Positions 62,604 to 64,000 of a stretch of 64,000 bases of DNA are shown piece by piece. Numbering within the stretch: position 1 is the first letter of the stretch; every line of letters begins with the position of its first letter. The notes beneath the pieces were generated by a model that ran no database searches, had not been told where the DNA came from, and saw nothing but the letters and a program-made list of their open reading frames with translations. The stretch is taken from positions 517,001 through 581,000 of the forward strand of contig CP159373.1 in assembly GCA_032595685.2 (NCBI GenBank), written 5' to 3'. Origin of the DNA: Candidatus Electrothrix aestuarii. GTDB lineage: Bacteria; Desulfobacterota; Desulfobulbia; Desulfobulbales; Desulfobulbaceae. The translations under genes and the position numbers were made by a program.

Positions 62604-63047
62604 ATGATGAAAATATATCTTGATAACTGCTGCATTCAGCAACCGCTTGATGACAGGACGCAGCTGAGGATTGCGGTAGAGGGTGAAATTATCCTGAACA
62701 TCCTCTCGCTGATTGAAGCAGGGCAGATCAGGCTGCTGTCATCTGAAATCTCGCTTTATGAGGCGGAGAAAATCAGCAATACTTTTCGCAGAGAATTCAC
62801 ACTGAAGGTACTGAGCGAACGAAGCGGATTCACCCTGCTGAATGATGCGATTGAAGAGCGATCAAGGCTGTTCACCGGCTTCGGCATCAAACCGATTGAT
62901 GCCCTGCATCTTGCATCGGCGGAAATGCTGAAAGCTGATTTCTTCTGCACCTGCGATGACAGGTTTCTGAAAAAGGCGAAGAAAATAGACGACCTCGGAG
63001 TCAGGGCTGTTTCAATCCTTGAACTGTTACAGGAGATGGAAAAATGA
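62604..63047 (+). CDS. PIN-domain ribonuclease toxin (VapC-like)
   Basis: A 147-residue PIN protein from ATG 62604; ATG 62607 is an equal candidate. Acidic active-site residues are in KIYLDNCCIQQPLDD, SLYEAEKI, KPIDALHLASAEM and TCDDRFLKKA, matching the D-E-D-D set of PIN nucleases. VapC-type toxins cleave tRNA or rRNA. It precedes its putative antitoxin gene with an ATGA overlap, the reverse of the usual vapBC order. Confidence 0.85.
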   Translation: MMKIYLDNCCIQQPLDDRTQLRIAVEGEIILNILSLIEAGQIRLLSSEISLYEAEKISNTFRREFTLKVLSERSGFTLLNDAIEERSRLFTGFGIKPIDALHLASAEMLKADFFCTCDDRFLKKAKKIDDLGVRAVSILELLQEMEK

Positions 63048-63247
63048 GTGCTACAGCAACAACGTTGAATGATATAAATATCAAAGCTATTGCTCTGTTA
63101 AGCAGCAAGCTCGGAACAGCGGACACAATCCGCTTTCTCAATCAGTTCACGACCGGATTCGGCGACTACACGGAAGAAAGAAAAAAAGTGTTTGATAAGA
63201 TGAGCCTTGATGATATTATGAGTGAAATCAAGGATCGGAGAAAATGA
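63044..63247 (+). CDS. Putative antitoxin of the PIN toxin
   Basis: A 67-residue protein overlapping the PIN gene by four bases. It is helical (IKAIALLSSKLGTADTIRFL) with an acidic-basic C-terminus (LDDIMSEIKDRRK). The size, coupling and LGTADTIRFLNQF segment, seen in small proteins beside PIN genes, support an antitoxin role; no known DNA-binding fold is evident. Confidence 0.65.
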   Translation: MSATATTLNDINIKAIALLSSKLGTADTIRFLNQFTTGFGDYTEERKKVFDKMSLDDIMSEIKDRRK

Positions 63248-63807
63248 ACCTGAAAATCCTCTTCGTTATGGCGATGCCTATGGCAAATCGCCGGATGGGG
63301 TGATCGAGATGTGTCATCGGACTGGTGGGATGGTTTGTGGGGAGAAAAAGGGGATGAATTGATTCCTGATCTGTTCTGGGACAGGATTTAACTTTGACGG
63401 TTTCGTAAAAAGTCCAATTTTGCCAAAAAACGCATTGTAACCCCTTGAGTTGTCGTTATCGGTTTGCGAATTTCCGACTTTTTACGAGATTATCAACTTT
63501 GCTCTGCCCCCTTTTATTTCAGGAGAAATACAAAGGTCGATTGATAGTATCGTCGAAAATCGTAAAAAGAGGGTAATAATCACAGGGGGGAGCGCAAAGC
63601 ATCCATCCGGCCTTGGTGTGCTCATCAATTTCAGTAAACGGCGGTTGTGGAATTCTCCACATGGATTGAGCGGGATGTGTCATAGGAGTGGAGGGGTGGC
63701 TTGTGGGAAGAAGATAAAAAAAGGGGCTGGTTTAAAATAAACGTAGTCTGTCTCCCAAATTTTTGTCCACAAAATTTCGCTAAAAAATATTAAACCGGAG
63801 ATTTTTC
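63248..63807. other. Intergenic region with a duplicated 45-bp segment
   Basis: About 560 bases without a convincing gene. Segments near 63301-63346 and 63667-63712 are similar and share GATGTGTCAT and a Gly-rich reading (MCHRTGGMVCG and MCHRSGGVACG). They look like remnants of a coding repeat. A short-arm inverted repeat lies between them. Confidence 0.5.
63401..63490. repeat. Inverted repeat with 14-bp arms, possible small mobile element
   Basis: TTTCGTAAAAAGTC (63401-63414) and GACTTTTTACGAGA (63476-63489) are inverted copies with one mismatch, separated by about 60 bases. Similar arms delimit short non-coding elements in other Desulfobacterota, from memory; no transposase is present. Confidence 0.6.
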
Positions 63808-64000
63808 TTGCATTATTATCAACTTATGCCCAAACTTATGACTTGTAATTCTAATATTGAGATGTCTATTGGTATGTATACCAATCCAAAAACTCCCAAT
63901 AATTTTTCAGTTGAAGGAATTTATAGAAAAAGAAAAGACTTTGGAGCATTGATCTGGAATTGTGAGGATATCTTTTCTCATCCAAAATTCAAGTATTCAA
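63808..64000 (+). CDS. Uncharacterised protein, N-terminal part (cut by window edge)
   Basis: An open frame runs to the end of the window. A TTG at 63808 has CCGGAG seven bases upstream and is the likely start; ATG at 63826 is the alternative. The visible 64 residues (for example IEMSIGMYTNPKTPNNFSVE and FGALIWNCEDIFSHPKF) match no family I know. The sequence is much richer in A/T than neighbouring genes, suggesting recent acquisition. Confidence 0.5.
   Translation, partial: MHYYQLMPKLMTCNSNIEMSIGMYTNPKTPNNFSVEGIYRKRKDFGALIWNCEDIFSHPKFKYS

Noticed and set aside
61011-62642. A 543-codon open frame on the minus strand
   Set aside because: It is antisense to cusA, whose GC-rich codons keep the opposite strand free of stops. 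The translation is His/Gly/Asp-rich without any domain.
63450-63740. A 96-codon plus-strand open frame
   Set aside because: No ATG or ribosome-binding site; it runs through one arm of an inverted repeat and a duplicated segment. No similarity is recognised.

Overview
The window looks like a chromosomal segment of an anaerobic, sulfur- and hydrogen-metabolising Desulfobacterota bacterium. A Desulfobulbales member, possibly a cable-bacterium relative, is my best guess. The reasons are a soluble HdrCBA-MvhDGA electron-bifurcating [NiFe]-hydrogenase cluster, an ATP-sulfurylase/APS-kinase fusion, an oxygen-binding di-iron protein, and a very heavy load of palindromic repeats, minisatellites, TPR proteins and defence genes. 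No 16S rRNA gene is present, so the taxonomy is inference.

Layout. 0-13.6 kb is mostly minus strand: a MASE3 sensor start (cut by the edge), a short GlmU-type uridylyltransferase, recC, an LRR-Roc-COR GTPase, then argC-truA-glycosyltransferase and tRNA-Gly/rplM-rpsI. A plus-strand RloA/RloB-type ATPase-TOPRIM pair and an 11-unit array of 23-bp hairpins interrupt it. 13.8-16.6 kb carries a Usp, an oxygen-binding di-iron protein and a phospho-Asp-less receiver-DUF4388 protein, followed by a ComEA-like protein. 17.4-19.1 kb is the Sat-CysC fusion with eroded sulfurylase motifs. 19.3-24.8 kb encodes a copper/silver efflux outer-membrane protein, a subtilisin-like protease, a YHS metal-binding protein and a CusB adaptor. 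The matching CusA pump lies 34 kb further on (58.7-62.6 kb). 24.8-27.7 kb holds repeats, a conserved-looking unknown gene and a TPR protein.

27.9-46.1 kb is the hydrogenase region: hdrCBA-mvhDGA, an inserted accessory block (YoeB-like toxin killed by an amber codon, and a 1213-residue nuclease-STAND NTPase), then the maturation protease and hypABFCDE. hypF contains two palindromic repeats that are translated in frame. A 21-bp minisatellite and a TPR gene follow hypE, and a decayed second copy of the hypE 3' end lies beyond them, suggesting insertion at the hypE terminus.

48.8-64 kb contains nadA, a HAD hydrolase/phosphotransferase pair, DUF5995, a deleted Rpn nuclease, a DUF1156 methyltransferase with its restriction endonuclease, a small TPR gene followed by a decayed copy of part of the methyltransferase, cusA, a PIN toxin-antitoxin pair and an AT-rich gene cut by the right edge.

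Read together, the core genes are housekeeping, H2-linked electron bifurcation and metal efflux. The accessory genes are mainly defence or signalling NTPases, TPR proteins, toxin-antitoxin and restriction-modification, placed beside mobile palindromes and partial gene duplications. I see no CRISPR array, complete insertion sequence, rRNA or prophage.
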